Shown one piece after another: positions 63,876-64,000 of a stretch of 64,000 nucleotides of DNA. Each line of letters starts with the position of its first letter. Positions within the stretch are counted from its first letter, which is position 1. Source of the DNA: Stanieria cyanosphaera PCC 7437. Lineage in GTDB: Bacteria; Cyanobacteriota; Cyanobacteriia; Cyanobacteriales; Xenococcaceae. The position numbers were made by a program, and so were the translations under genes. Below the pieces are notes generated by a model, which did no database searches, had not been told where the DNA came from, and saw nothing but the letters and a program-made list of their open reading frames with translations. The stretch lies in contig NC_019748.1 of the NCBI RefSeq assembly GCF_000317575.1, positions 2,363,199-2,427,198 of the forward strand, read 5' to 3'.

Positions 63876-64000
63876 TTAAGGTATTGTTAAACTTTTACAC
63901 TGAGCCTGATGGCGTAAAAAATGATCGCATAAAACCAAAGCTACCATTGCCTCAACCATCGGTACCGCCCTTGGTAACACACAAGGATCATGTCTACCTT
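63876..64000 (-). CDS. aroC: Chorismate synthase, carboxyl end (partial)
   Basis: Reading leftwards from the window edge the frame gives [20 protein letters not shown], then [20 protein letters not shown] and a TAA at 63878-63876. [18 protein letters not shown] is the highly conserved carboxyl motif of chorismate synthase, last common step to aromatic amino acids. The rest of the gene is outside the window. Confidence 0.93.
   Translation of the reverse strand, partial: GRHDPCVLPRAVPMVEAMVALVLCDHFLRHQAQCKSLTIP

Overview
The window is cyanobacterial. It carries psaC (photosystem I), crtH (carotene cis-trans isomerase), a two-domain arginine dihydrolase/ornithine cyclodeaminase, an orthocaspase-type protein, several cyanobacteria-restricted families (DUF3747, DUF4079, GH57/DUF3536), many HIP1 octamers (GCGATCGC) and heptanucleotide STRR-type arrays. 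The DNA is AT-rich and intergenic spacers are full of small palindromes. A unicellular or baeocyte-forming cyanobacterium (Pleurocapsales/Stanieria-like) fits, but that placement is inference.

Layout. 0-9 kb: partial Ser/Thr kinase, exported PrxQ-like peroxiredoxin, ATP sulfurylase, a caspase-fold protein lacking the catalytic His/Cys, a GT2 transferase back-to-back with a secreted protein, a ferritin-like protein and a cystine lyase-like PLP enzyme. 9-22 kb: Cas4-like/DEDD nuclease, psaC, DUF3747, SRPBCC, miaA, lnt, a K+ channel, a YefM/YoeB pair, hisC, a 13-repeat ankyrin protein, DUF4079. 22-31 kb: unknown membrane proteins, a CBM2-CBM2-expansin protein, arginine dihydrolase/ornithine cyclodeaminase and a cytosine deaminase-like enzyme. 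31-36 kb: uvrA, then about 1.7 kb of gene remains (PIN fragment, toxin-antitoxin pair with one in-frame stop in each gene, kinase fragment) around an intact DUF29 gene. 36-46.8 kb: ispG, phosphotransacetylase-like protein, crtH, a second Ser/Thr kinase, a GAF histidine kinase and a GH57 enzyme. 47-58 kb: GT4, a curlin-like small secreted protein, DUF4230, a ClpC-like ATPase without the middle domain, and a 1359-residue RTX protein with a deacetylase-like domain and a recent 591-bp internal duplication. 58-64 kb: multi-TM protein, a TnpB-only IS200/IS605-type element directly upstream of aroB, an AT-rich P-loop gene, an ABC exporter and the 3' end of aroC.

Themes. Much of the window is housekeeping (sulfur, histidine, shikimate, isoprenoid, carotenoid, tRNA modification, DNA repair). 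The unusual content concerns the cell surface (expansin, RTX deacetylase, curlin-like protein, GT2/GT4), enzyme folds with changed active sites (caspase, kinases, TnpB), and dense small-repeat activity: palindromes and STRR arrays that form gene ends and have entered reading frames. Several upstream non-ATG starts were replaced with a better-supported ATG; each entry says so.
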